A stretch of 15,921 nucleotides of DNA from CAMLHU01 sp039917855 (GCA_039917855.1 JBDSIR010000038.1:1-15921), one strand, 5' to 3'; shown: positions 9,028 to 14,601, counted from the first letter of the stretch. The notes: generated by a model from the sequence alone, not told the origin. Program-made: numbers and translations.

Positions 9028-9389
9028 GCTGTTGCCTCTACCACCACCGCCGTCCCGTAGCAGAGCACCTCGGTGACTCCCTTCATGATCTCGTTGGCGT
9101 CGTAGCGGATCCCGATCACGGCGTTCGCTCCCGCCTCGTGGGCCTGGTGCAGCATCGTCTCGAAGGCTTGCGCGCGCGCCCGCTCCGCCAGCTCAGTGAA
9201 CAGCGTGATGTTCCCGCCGAAGATGGTCTCGATCGTGCCGCCGATGGTGCCGAAGACCGAGCGGGAGCGAACCACCACGCCGCGCACGACGCCGAGGGAC
9301 TGGATCACGCTGTATCCCGGGAGCTCGAAGGTGGTCGTCGTCATCTCGTGGGGGAGTTCGTGGATCTGGTTGCGGACGGGAAGCGGCAT
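9024..9389 (-). CDS. YbjQ/UPF0145 family protein
   Basis: A 121-residue protein. The core fits the YbjQ (UPF0145, 'heavy-metal-binding domain') family: YSVIQSLGVVRGVVVRSR, then a Gly-rich IGGTIETIFGG, a helix with LFTELAERARAQAFETMLHQAHEAGANAVIGIRYD, and a closing CYGTAVVVE strand. The family forms small pentameric assemblies; its biochemical function is uncertain and the metal-binding label is poorly supported. Start choice: ATG at 9389 has GGAG eight bases upstream, whereas the ATG at 9344 (MTTTTFELPGY) gives a more typical family length but has no good ribosome site. It is the only minus-strand protein gene, converging with the M14 peptidase and diverging from ffs/dnaX. Confidence 0.85.
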   Translation of the reverse strand: MPLPVRNQIHELPHEMTTTTFELPGYSVIQSLGVVRGVVVRSRSVFGTIGGTIETIFGGNITLFTELAERARAQAFETMLHQAHEAGANAVIGIRYDANEIMKGVTEVLCYGTAVVVEATA

Positions 9390-9431
9390 CGGTGGTGCTC
9401 CAGTGCCAAATGGGTCAGGGGGCGGGGCCGG

Positions 9432-9471
9432 GAGCCCTCGGTCGCCAACGCTAGGCGGTGAACGAGGGCTC
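9432..9471. other. Stable inverted repeat in the ybjQ-ffs divergent region
   Basis: GAGCCCTCG (9432-9440) pairs perfectly with CGAGGGCTC (9463-9471). An inner stem (9441-9446 with 9454-9459, including two G-U pairs) continues it around a 7-base loop. It lies between the divergent YbjQ-like gene and the ffs promoter. It could be a terminator, an operator, or a small structured RNA. A second, shorter inverted repeat, TGCCCG (9479-9484) with CGGGCA (9491-9496), lies just upstream of the -10 element. Confidence 0.55.
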
Positions 9472-9497
9472 TTGGCCCTGCCCGAGCGAGCGGGCAG

Positions 9498-9508
9498 TGC
9501 TATATTCT
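9498..9508 (+). promoter_or_regulatory. Extended -10 promoter of the SRP RNA gene
   Basis: TGC-TATATT (TG at 9498-9499, TATATT 9501-9506) is an extended -10 element and the only A/T-rich patch in this area. It places the transcription start near 9512-9514, the predicted 5' end of the SRP RNA. A possible -35 (TTGGCC, 9472-9477) has a long spacer of 23 bases, so the extended -10 may carry most of the recognition. Confidence 0.6.
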
Positions 9509-9511
9509 ATA

Positions 9512-9610
9512 CGCCCCAGGTCCGAAGGGCGCCGGCGCGTGAATCGCGTCAGGACCTCGCCGGTAGCAGCGCTAAGCGATGTCCGGTGCAGCTTCGGGGT
9601 GCCTGGGGTA
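9512..9610 (+). ncRNA. ffs: Signal recognition particle RNA, small bacterial (4.5S) type
   Basis: The SRP RNA pairs with Ffh to target nascent membrane proteins to FtsY. Evidence is both sequence and structure. The conserved core reads GTCAGGACC (9549-9556 region) and GGTAGCAGC (9562-9570), which match the two sides of the Ffh-binding internal loop, and the 3' part CGGGGTGCCTGG is typical. Nested helices all form: 9514-9520 with 9602-9608; CCGAAG 9522-9527 with 9592-9597; 9529-9535 with 9583-9589; ATCGC 9543-9547 with 9576-9580; ACC 9554-9556 with GGT 9562-9564. The length of about 97-99 nt fits the small class, and a position just upstream of dnaX-ybaB-recR is common for ffs. The apical loop is UCGCC rather than the usual GGAA. 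Exact ends are inferred from pairing and promoter position. Confidence 0.88.
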
Positions 9611-9620
9611 CTTCTTTGGG

Positions 9621-9714
9621 CGGTCGAGCGGTCGAGCGGTCTGGCGGTCCGGCGGTCGGAACTCCGCCGCGCACCGAACACCCCCGACCACCCGACCGCC
9701 TTACCGTCTGACCG
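9621..9714. repeat. Octamer tandem repeat with inverted partner, upstream of dnaX
   Basis: Five 8-base units (CGGTCGAG, CGGTCGAG, CGGTCTGG, CGGTCCGG, CGGTCGGA) run from 9621 to 9660. The segment 9683-9714 is an imperfect reverse complement of 9629-9660 (about 24 of 32 positions), so the region can form a long hairpin ending seven bases before the dnaX ATG. It could terminate the SRP RNA or structure the dnaX leader. Between the ybjQ start and dnaX (9390-9720) I see no protein gene, only the hairpin, promoter, ffs and this repeat. Confidence 0.75.
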
Positions 9715-9720
9715 ACCTCC

Positions 9721-11427
9721 ATGGCCCTCGCCCTCGCCCGCAAATACCGTCCCCGCACCTTCGGCGACCTGCTGGTGCAGGATCACGTCGCGCAGGTGCT
9801 CCGGGGCGCGGTCACGTCCGGACGGGTCGGGCACGGCTACCTGCTCACCGGGCCCCGAGGCGTCGGCAAGACCACGGCGGCGCGTATCCTGGCGATGGCG
9901 CTCAATTGCGAGCGGAAGCAGGACGCGGTGGCCCCCGGCGAGCCGTGCGGCCGGTGTCTCACCTGCGAGCGGATCTGGAGCGGGTCGGCCAACCTCGACG
10001 TGGTCGAGATCGACGCCGCCAGCAACCGTGGCGTCGACGACGCCCGCGACCTCCGCGAGCGCGCGATGTACGCCGCCTCGACCGAAGGGCATTACAAGGT
10101 CTATATCGTCGACGAAGCCCACATGCTCACGCGCGAGGCATGGAACGCACTCCTGAAGGTCCTCGAGGAACCGCCACCGCGCGTGGTGTTCGTCTTCGCC
10201 ACGACCGAGGTGCAGAAGATCGCCAACACCGCCGCGCCCGTGCTCTCGCGGCTGCAGCGCTTCGACTTCCGCCGGATCGGACCCGCCGCCATCCACGAGC
10301 GCCTCACCCATGTGGTGCAGGCCGAAAAGCTCACGGTGGACGACGACGCGCTCAAGCTCATCGCCCGCTTCGCCGACGGCGGGATGCGCGACGCCCTCTC
10401 GGTGCTCGACCAGTGCATCAGTTTCGGCGAGGGCGCCGTCACGGCGGCCCAGGTGCGCGAGACCCTCGGACTCGTGGCCGACGAGATCTACGGCGAGATA
10501 CTCTCCTGCATCGTCGACCGTGATCCGGCCCGCGTCTTTGCCATCGTCGATCGCGTCACAGGTGCCGGCGCCGACCTCGGCGAGTTCCTCTCCGGCTGCG
10601 AAGAGGCGCTCCGCGCCCTGCTGATGGTCCAGCTCGGCGCCCGCCCCGAAGGACTGACCGACGGGTTTCGGCAGATGCTGGACGGGTTCAAGGATCGGCT
10701 CCAGCCCGGCGACGCCCTGCGGATGCTCAAGCTCGCCGGCGAGGCCGAGGGTGCGGTGCGACGCAGCGGCAACCAGCGGCTCGCCGTCGAGACCCTTCTC
10801 CTCCGCTGGACCATGATGGATCGGATGGTGGATCTGGAGAAAGTGCTTGCCGGCGGAGGTGGGCCAGTGGGCCAGGGGGCCGGTGGGCCAGTGGGCCAGG
10901 GGGCCAGTGGGCCGGCGACTCAAGGGGCAGGGAACTGGCGAGCAATCGTGCCAAAGCCCGACCAAGGTGTCGCGGAGGTCCCTGCGGCCCCTGCACCGAA
11001 GAGCCCCGAACCCCCAGCCCCAAGCCAGGGGATCGAGTTCACATTGTCGGCGCTCAAGACCTCCTGGCCCCAGATCGTCGACGCGGTCAAGCGCGAGAAG
11101 CCCCTGCTCGGTGTCGCCCTCGGAAACACCCTGCTGACATTGGTAGTGCCGCCGATCGTCGCGGTGACTCTCAAGGAGAACGATCCGATGCAGGCCGAGT
11201 CCCTCGAGCGGATGCGGGAGGTGGTCGAACGCCACATCGGGGGGTTGGTCGGCGCCCCCGTGACGCTCGAGGTCCGCCCTCCTGAAGCCACCGGTGGAGC
11301 GGGCACGCCGCGTCCTCGGCGCCGGACCGACGCCTCCGACCGGGCCGAGCGGCTGCAGCAGCTCCGAGCCAAGGATCCAGCCCTCGATGCCGCCGCCGAG
11401 GCGTTAGATTTGGAGTTGACGGACTAG
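9721..11427 (+). CDS. dnaX: DNA polymerase III subunit gamma/tau
   Basis: This AAA+ subunit of the clamp loader opens and loads the beta sliding clamp and, through its tau region, links polymerase and helicase. The 568-residue product has RKYRP at the start, Walker A GPRGVGKTT (44-52), the four zinc Cys 63, 76, 79 and 82, ASNRGVDD (near 100), Walker B DEAH (131-134), LEEPPPRVVFVFATT, and SRLQRFDF carrying the likely Arg finger (the usual Cys of SRC is Leu). The C-terminal part after about residue 435 (FTLSALKTSWPQIVDAVKREK) is a tau-type domain. A Gly/Pro/Gln linker at 381-404 consists of three 8-residue repeats. There is no Shine-Dalgarno sequence before ATG 9721. I see no A-rich slippery site of the kind that produces gamma in E. 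coli or Thermus. Confidence 0.96.
   Translation: MALALARKYRPRTFGDLLVQDHVAQVLRGAVTSGRVGHGYLLTGPRGVGKTTAARILAMALNCERKQDAVAPGEPCGRCLTCERIWSGSANLDVVEIDAASNRGVDDARDLRERAMYAASTEGHYKVYIVDEAHMLTREAWNALLKVLEEPPPRVVFVFATTEVQKIANTAAPVLSRLQRFDFRRIGPAAIHERLTHVVQAEKLTVDDDALKLIARFADGGMRDALSVLDQCISFGEGAVTAAQVRETLGLVADEIYGEILSCIVDRDPARVFAIVDRVTGAGADLGEFLSGCEEALRALLMVQLGARPEGLTDGFRQMLDGFKDRLQPGDALRMLKLAGEAEGAVRRSGNQRLAVETLLLRWTMMDRMVDLEKVLAGGGGPVGQGAGGPVGQGASGPATQGAGNWRAIVPKPDQGVAEVPAAPAPKSPEPPAPSQGIEFTLSALKTSWPQIVDAVKREKPLLGVALGNTLLTLVVPPIVAVTLKENDPMQAESLERMREVVERHIGGLVGAPVTLEVRPPEATGGAGTPRPRRRTDASDRAERLQQLRAKDPALDAAAEALDLELTD
10859..10914 (+). repeat. Octamer tandem repeat inside dnaX, encoding 8-residue repeats
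   Basis: Seven 8-base units of the type GTGGGCCA/GGGGGCCA run in frame within dnaX. Because 8 is not a multiple of 3, three units (24 bases) make one protein repeat: GPVGQGAG, GPVGQGAS, then a decayed GPATQGAG (residues 381-404). They lie in the flexible linker between the AAA+/collar part and the tau domain. Confidence 0.9.
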
Positions 11428-11463
11428 GCCCGCTTCCTTGCCCCCCGGCAAGGGGGGGCCTAG
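11424..11463 (+). terminator. Two-part hairpin over the dnaX stop codon
   Basis: CTAGGCCC (11424-11431, containing the TAG stop at 11425-11427) pairs with GGGCCTAG (11456-11463), and inside it CCTTGCC (11436-11442) pairs with GGCAAGG (11447-11453) around CCCC. The transcript then continues TTTCCCC. It may attenuate read-through from dnaX into ybaB; a short U-run makes full termination uncertain. Confidence 0.5.
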
Positions 11464-11467
11464 TTTC
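11461..11467 (+). promoter_or_regulatory. Candidate -10-like element upstream of ybaB
   Basis: TAGTTTC lies 23 bases before ybaB ATG 11491 in the context GGCCTAGTTTCCCC, similar to those before the aldolase and M14 genes. A CTTGCC at 11437-11442 sits 18 bases upstream and could act as a -35. The TAG overlaps the 3' arm of the hairpin, so the two functions may compete. Confidence 0.3.
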
Positions 11468-11490
11468 CCCGGACTCAGGCATGGCGTTCG

Positions 11491-11799
11491 ATGGCGGATC
11501 TCCAGCAGTTGTTCCAGTTCGGCCCGGTGGCCCAGGGCCGTCTGCAGCAGATACAGTCGGACCTGGCGGGACTCACGGTCGAGGCCACGGCGGGGGGCGG
11601 GATGGTGCGGGTCACGGCGGACGGGCGCGGGCAGGTGCGCGGCGTCTGGATCGACCCGACGGTCTTCGCCGAAAAGGACGCCGATCTCCTCAGCGAGCTG
11701 GTGCTCGCCGCGGTGGCGGAGGTCCAGCGCAAGGCCGCCGAGGCAGCGCAGGCCGAGCTGGGTCGAAGCCCCCCGTCCTCCCTGCCATTTGTGCCCTGA
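11491..11799 (+). CDS. ybaB: YbaB/EbfC family nucleoid-associated protein
   Basis: A 102-residue protein with the family pattern: an N-terminal helix (MADLQQLFQFGPVAQGRLQQIQSDLAG...), the Gly-rich central strands GGGMVRVTADGRGQVRGVWIDP, and a C-terminal helix LLSELVLAAVAEVQRKAAEAAQAE. YbaB/EbfC proteins are dimeric DNA-binding tweezers, found between dnaX and recR in many bacteria, exactly as here. ATG 11491 is preferred over the out-of-frame ATG 11481, which gives no family-like protein. No clear ribosome site precedes it. The stop is four bases before the recR GTG. Confidence 0.93.
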   Translation: MADLQQLFQFGPVAQGRLQQIQSDLAGLTVEATAGGGMVRVTADGRGQVRGVWIDPTVFAEKDADLLSELVLAAVAEVQRKAAEAAQAELGRSPPSSLPFVP

Positions 11800-11803
11800 C
11801 CGG

Positions 11804-12391
11804 GTGAGCGCGCTCGACGATCTCGTCTCCGAGTTCGCGCGCCTCCCCGGCATCGGCCGGAAGACGGCCCAGCGGCTCGCGTTCCACCTCCTCCAGCAGC
11901 CCCGCGCACAGCTTGAGCGGTTGGCCGAGACGCTCCGGATGGTCGGCGAGCGGGTCCGGCCCTGCCACGAGTGCGGCAACCTCGCCGAGGGCGAGACCTG
12001 CGACATCTGTCGCGATCCGCGGCGCGATCACGGCCTCGTCTGTGTGGTGGAGGAACCGGCCACCGTGCTCGCGGTCGAGCGCTCCGGAGGGTTCAAGGGA
12101 CGCTATCACGTTCTCGGTGGCCGACTCGCACCGCTCGAAGGGATCGGGCCCGACCAGCTCCGGACCGGGCCGCTCATGGACAAGCTGAAGCGGGGCGAAT
12201 TGCGCGAGGTGATCCTCGCCACCAACCCCTCGATCGAAGGCGAGGCCACCGCCACCTGGCTGGCCGAGCTGCTCACCGCCCCGGGACTGAAGGTCACCCG
12301 GCTGGCCCGCGGTCTCCCCATGGGGGGCGACCTGGACTACGTGGATAGCGTGACGCTGGCACACGCGCTCTCCGCACGGCAGGAGGTCTGA
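11804..12391 (+). CDS. recR: Recombination mediator protein RecR
   Basis: RecR works with RecF/RecO to load RecA at gapped DNA. GTG 11804 gives 195 residues, close to the usual 200, and starts four bases after the ybaB stop. Visible: helix-hairpin-helix LPGIGRKTAQRLAFHLL (residues 14-30); a zinc finger of Cys54, Cys57, Cys66 and Cys69; a Toprim domain beginning near VCVVEEPATVLAVE; and the Walker-like C-terminal end GLPMGGDLDYVDSVTLAHAL. The frame is open further upstream but out of family. Translation is probably coupled to ybaB. The final A of its TGA is the first base of the next ATG. Confidence 0.95.
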   Translation: MSALDDLVSEFARLPGIGRKTAQRLAFHLLQQPRAQLERLAETLRMVGERVRPCHECGNLAEGETCDICRDPRRDHGLVCVVEEPATVLAVERSGGFKGRYHVLGGRLAPLEGIGPDQLRTGPLMDKLKRGELREVILATNPSIEGEATATWLAELLTAPGLKVTRLARGLPMGGDLDYVDSVTLAHALSARQEV

Positions 12392-12684
12392 TGCGGCGAC
12401 CCCGCACAATGCTGTTCCTCGGAGCTGCAGTGGTCGGCGTGGCGACGGGCTGGGTGCTCGCGGGACGGCACATCCGGAAGCACCGCACGGCCCTGTTCAG
12501 CCCGCAGGCGTTGCGGCGTCTGTCGGCCCTTGCCGGCCTCGCCGCCGAGCCCAGCATCGCCAACGCGCGGCTGCTGCGCGATTACCTGGCCTGGGAGTCC
12601 CGGCCTCTGCTCCGCCGCCGCGCCGCTGCGCTGCTCCGGCGGATGGAGTCCACCCTGACCGATCCACAACCCGTAGGAGTCTGA
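12391..12684 (+). CDS. Small single-helix membrane protein, unknown function
   Basis: A 97-residue protein not recognised as a named family. AGGAGG (12381-12386) precedes ATG 12391 and the start overlaps the recR stop by one base, strongly supporting translation. Residues about 7-25 (MLFLGAAVVGVATGWVLAG) form one hydrophobic helix with basic residues (MRRPR) before and RHIRKHR after; by the positive-inside rule, orientation is ambiguous. The rest is an Arg/Leu/Ala-rich, probably helical tail (LLRDYLAWESRPLLRRRAAALLRRM) likely to lie in the cytoplasm or on the membrane surface. Its stop overlaps mglB by one base. Position between recR and mglB-mglA makes a membrane partner of MglA/MglB an open possibility, inferred from context only. 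Confidence 0.8.
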   Translation: MRRPRTMLFLGAAVVGVATGWVLAGRHIRKHRTALFSPQALRRLSALAGLAAEPSIANARLLRDYLAWESRPLLRRRAAALLRRMESTLTDPQPVGV

Positions 12685-13178
12685 TGAGCGGTTCCGGCGC
12701 CTCGAGTTGGTCCTTCCGCGAGGAGGACTTCAAGAAGATCCAGGTCATCCTGGCCGCGTTCCTCCGGGAATCGACGGCCAAGACGTCCCTGATCGTGGAC
12801 CGCACCGGCCAGTTGGTGGCCACGGTGGGCGAGAACCCCGCGTTCGACGCGGTGGCCTTCGCCTCGCTCACCGCGGCCGATTTCAGTGCCAATGACCAGC
12901 TCGCCAAGATGATCGGCGAGCCGGAGTTCGGATCGCTCTTCCATCAGGGAGAGCGGGAATCGATGTATCTCGCGGACGTGGCACGACGGGTCATCCTCGT
13001 CGTCCTGTTCGATAACCGCACTACCCTCGGCATGGTGAAGCTGCGCGTGAAGTCGACCGTCGGAGAACTTTCCCAGGTGTTCAACGACATGTTCACCCGC
13101 GGCACTGCGGGGACCGCCCAGGTAGAGACCGGATTCGTGGGCGAGGCGGAAGACGAGATCGACAAGCTCTTCGGCTGA
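12684..13178 (+). CDS. mglB: MglB, roadblock/LC7-domain GTPase-activating protein for MglA
   Basis: MglB is a roadblock/LC7 dimer that stimulates GTP hydrolysis by MglA and marks one cell pole in Myxococcus. This 164-residue protein resembles M. xanthus MglB from memory along its length: an N-terminal FREEDFKKIQ helix, VDRTGQLVATVGE, ASLTAAD, LAKMIGEPEFGSLFHQG, VILVVLFDNRTTLGMVKLRVK, and the C-terminal EIDKLFG tail, which parallels the D-I-D-x-L-F end. It starts at ATG 12684, overlapping the previous stop by one base with GGAG just upstream, and precedes mglA by 19 bases. The combination and order are the canonical mglBA operon. Confidence 0.93.
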   Translation: MSGSGASSWSFREEDFKKIQVILAAFLRESTAKTSLIVDRTGQLVATVGENPAFDAVAFASLTAADFSANDQLAKMIGEPEFGSLFHQGERESMYLADVARRVILVVLFDNRTTLGMVKLRVKSTVGELSQVFNDMFTRGTAGTAQVETGFVGEAEDEIDKLFG

Positions 13179-13197
13179 GCACAGGAGACGACGACGC

Positions 13198-13872
13198 ATG
13201 TCGATGATCAATTACGCTTCTCGTGAGATCAACTGTAAGCTCGTGTACTACGGGCCCGGTCTCGGCGGGAAGACGACCAACCTCGAACACGTCTACATCA
13301 AGGTCAGCCCCAACGCGCGCGGGAAGATGATCTCCCTCGCCACGGAGACCGAGCGGACGCTGTTCTTCGACTTCCTCCCGGTCGACCTCGGCACCATCCG
13401 AGGCTTCAAGACCCGGTTCCACCTCTATACCGTGCCGGGACAGGTGTATTACAACGCATCGCGCAAGCTCATCCTCAAAGGGGTGGACGGCGTGGTCTTC
13501 GTCGCCGACAGTCAGCTCGAGCGGATGGAGGCCAACATCGAGGCGATGCAGAACCTGTACGACAACATGGCGCAGCAGGGCTACGACCTGACCCGCACCC
13601 CGTTCATGGTGCAGTACAACAAGCGCGACCTCCCCAACGCCGGGTCGATCGCGCAGCTGCAGGAAGCGCTCAATCCGGGCTGGGGGGTCGAGGATCCCGC
13701 CAAGCAGAAGGTCACCCCCGATCCGTACCACGAGGGGGAGTTCCTGGTGTACCAGAAGGACGGGCAGTGGATCGAACGCGCCCCGTACTTCGAGGCCGTG
13801 GCCGTCACGGGCGAGGGCGTCTTCGATACGCTCAAGGCCGTCTCGAAGCTGGTCATCAAGGCCTTGGGCTGA
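13198..13872 (+). CDS. mglA: MglA, Ras-like polarity GTPase with an insertion
   Basis: MglA is a small GTPase that sets front-rear polarity and controls motility machinery at the inner membrane in Myxococcus. AGGAG precedes ATG 13198. Motifs: P-loop GPGLGGKTT (19-27), Arg53 in the intrinsic finger position, TVPGQ with Gln82, and NKRD (141-144) for guanine recognition; numbering up to here equals M. xanthus MglA. The product is 224 residues rather than about 195. The extra length lies between ALN and the TGEGV (G5 region), residues about 160-196, where Myxococcus has only a few residues. All nucleotide-binding residues are present, so it should be an active GTPase. Cotranscription with mglB upstream and pgsA 16 bases downstream is likely. 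Confidence 0.94.
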   Translation: MSMINYASREINCKLVYYGPGLGGKTTNLEHVYIKVSPNARGKMISLATETERTLFFDFLPVDLGTIRGFKTRFHLYTVPGQVYYNASRKLILKGVDGVVFVADSQLERMEANIEAMQNLYDNMAQQGYDLTRTPFMVQYNKRDLPNAGSIAQLQEALNPGWGVEDPAKQKVTPDPYHEGEFLVYQKDGQWIERAPYFEAVAVTGEGVFDTLKAVSKLVIKALG

Positions 13873-13888
13873 GCGCGGGAGCGGGGCC

Positions 13889-14515
13889 ATGTGGACCCTC
13901 CCGAACATCATCACCCTGGTGCGGATCGCGCTGACCCCGGTCATCGCGCTCCTCCCCTTCATCCAGGGGTACTGGCCCAAGTTCATCGCCTTCGTGGTCT
14001 TCCTTGCCGCCGCCATCAGCGACGTCATCGATGGCCACCTCGCCCGCTCCCGCCAGCAGATCACCGACATCGGCAAGCTGCTCGACCCCGTCGCCGACAA
14101 GCTCCTCCTGGTCGCGACGCTCATTCCCATCTATGTCATCTCGCGCGAACGGCACGCGCTCTACGAGATCCCGGTCTGGGGCAGCATCCCGCTCTGGGTC
14201 TGCGTGCTCATGCTCGCGCGCGAATTCGCCATGACCGGCTTCCGCCACTGGGCCAAGACCAAGGGGGTCGTCATCCCCGCGCACGGCGTCGGCAAGCTCA
14301 AGAGCGTGTTCCAGAACATCTTCATCGGCGCCACGATGCTCTGGTTCACTTTCCGCGACGCCCGCAAACCCCTTGGCTGGGAAGGGAGCCCCATCGCCGA
14401 GTTCTGGAACTCCTTTCACGGCTGGTTCGTCGCCATTGCCCTCCTCATCGCCCTGCTGCTGACGATCACCAGCTTCGTGCAGTACCTGTATCGGCACCGG
14501 GAGCTGTTCCGGTAG
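13889..14515 (+). CDS. pgsA: CDP-diacylglycerol--glycerol-3-phosphate 3-phosphatidyltransferase
   Basis: This integral membrane enzyme makes phosphatidylglycerol phosphate, the first step in phosphatidylglycerol synthesis. The CDP-alcohol phosphatidyltransferase motif D-G-x2-A-R-x8-G-x3-D-x3-D is complete: Asp48, Gly49, Ala52, Arg53, Gly62, Asp66 and Asp70, with Asp45 just before. MWTLPNIITLVRI at the start is characteristic of PgsA. About six hydrophobic segments are visible over 208 residues, slightly longer than usual (about 180-195); some of the excess is a loop near FRDARKPLGWEGSPIAEF. The gene follows mglA by 16 bases with GGAG upstream, so it is probably the last gene of the operon. 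The related synthase for phosphatidylserine is less likely given the N-terminal motif. Confidence 0.93.
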   Translation: MWTLPNIITLVRIALTPVIALLPFIQGYWPKFIAFVVFLAAAISDVIDGHLARSRQQITDIGKLLDPVADKLLLVATLIPIYVISRERHALYEIPVWGSIPLWVCVLMLAREFAMTGFRHWAKTKGVVIPAHGVGKLKSVFQNIFIGATMLWFTFRDARKPLGWEGSPIAEFWNSFHGWFVAIALLIALLLTITSFVQYLYRHRELFR

Positions 14516-14519
14516 CTGG

Positions 14520-14599
14520 GAGTCGAGAGTCTAGAGACTAGAGTCGCCCCGTCCGACGCGATGATCTACTCCAGGCTCTGGACTCTTCGCTCTCGACTC
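14520..14599. repeat. Degenerate tandem/inverted repeat between pgsA and cinA
   Basis: GAGTCGAGAG (14520-14529) and CTCTCGACTC (14590-14599) are perfect inverted repeats. Between them are further degenerate GAGTC/CTAGAG-type units in both orientations (14530-14545 and 14575-14588), which continue the pairing imperfectly. The outer arm ends two bases before the cinA ATG; no Shine-Dalgarno sequence or promoter is recognisable in the gap. Confidence 0.7.
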
Positions 14600-14601
14600 G
14601 C

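Noticed and set aside
9458..10156. Possible protein gene starting before the SRP RNA
   Set aside because: It crosses a structured RNA, a repeat array and the start of dnaX in another frame, and its translation is repeat-derived and Ser/Arg/Pro-rich.
9451..11235. Long minus-strand open frame (594 codons) opposite ffs and dnaX
   Set aside because: It lies antisense to dnaX, an unmistakable gene, and also runs through the SRP RNA and the repeats. Long open antisense frames are expected at this GC content; its translation is low-complexity and matches no family I know.
9721..11427. Programmed frameshift producing a gamma form of DnaX
   Set aside because: No A-run or X-XXY-YYZ slippery heptamer with an obvious downstream stem was seen in the gene; a full-length tau product is expected.
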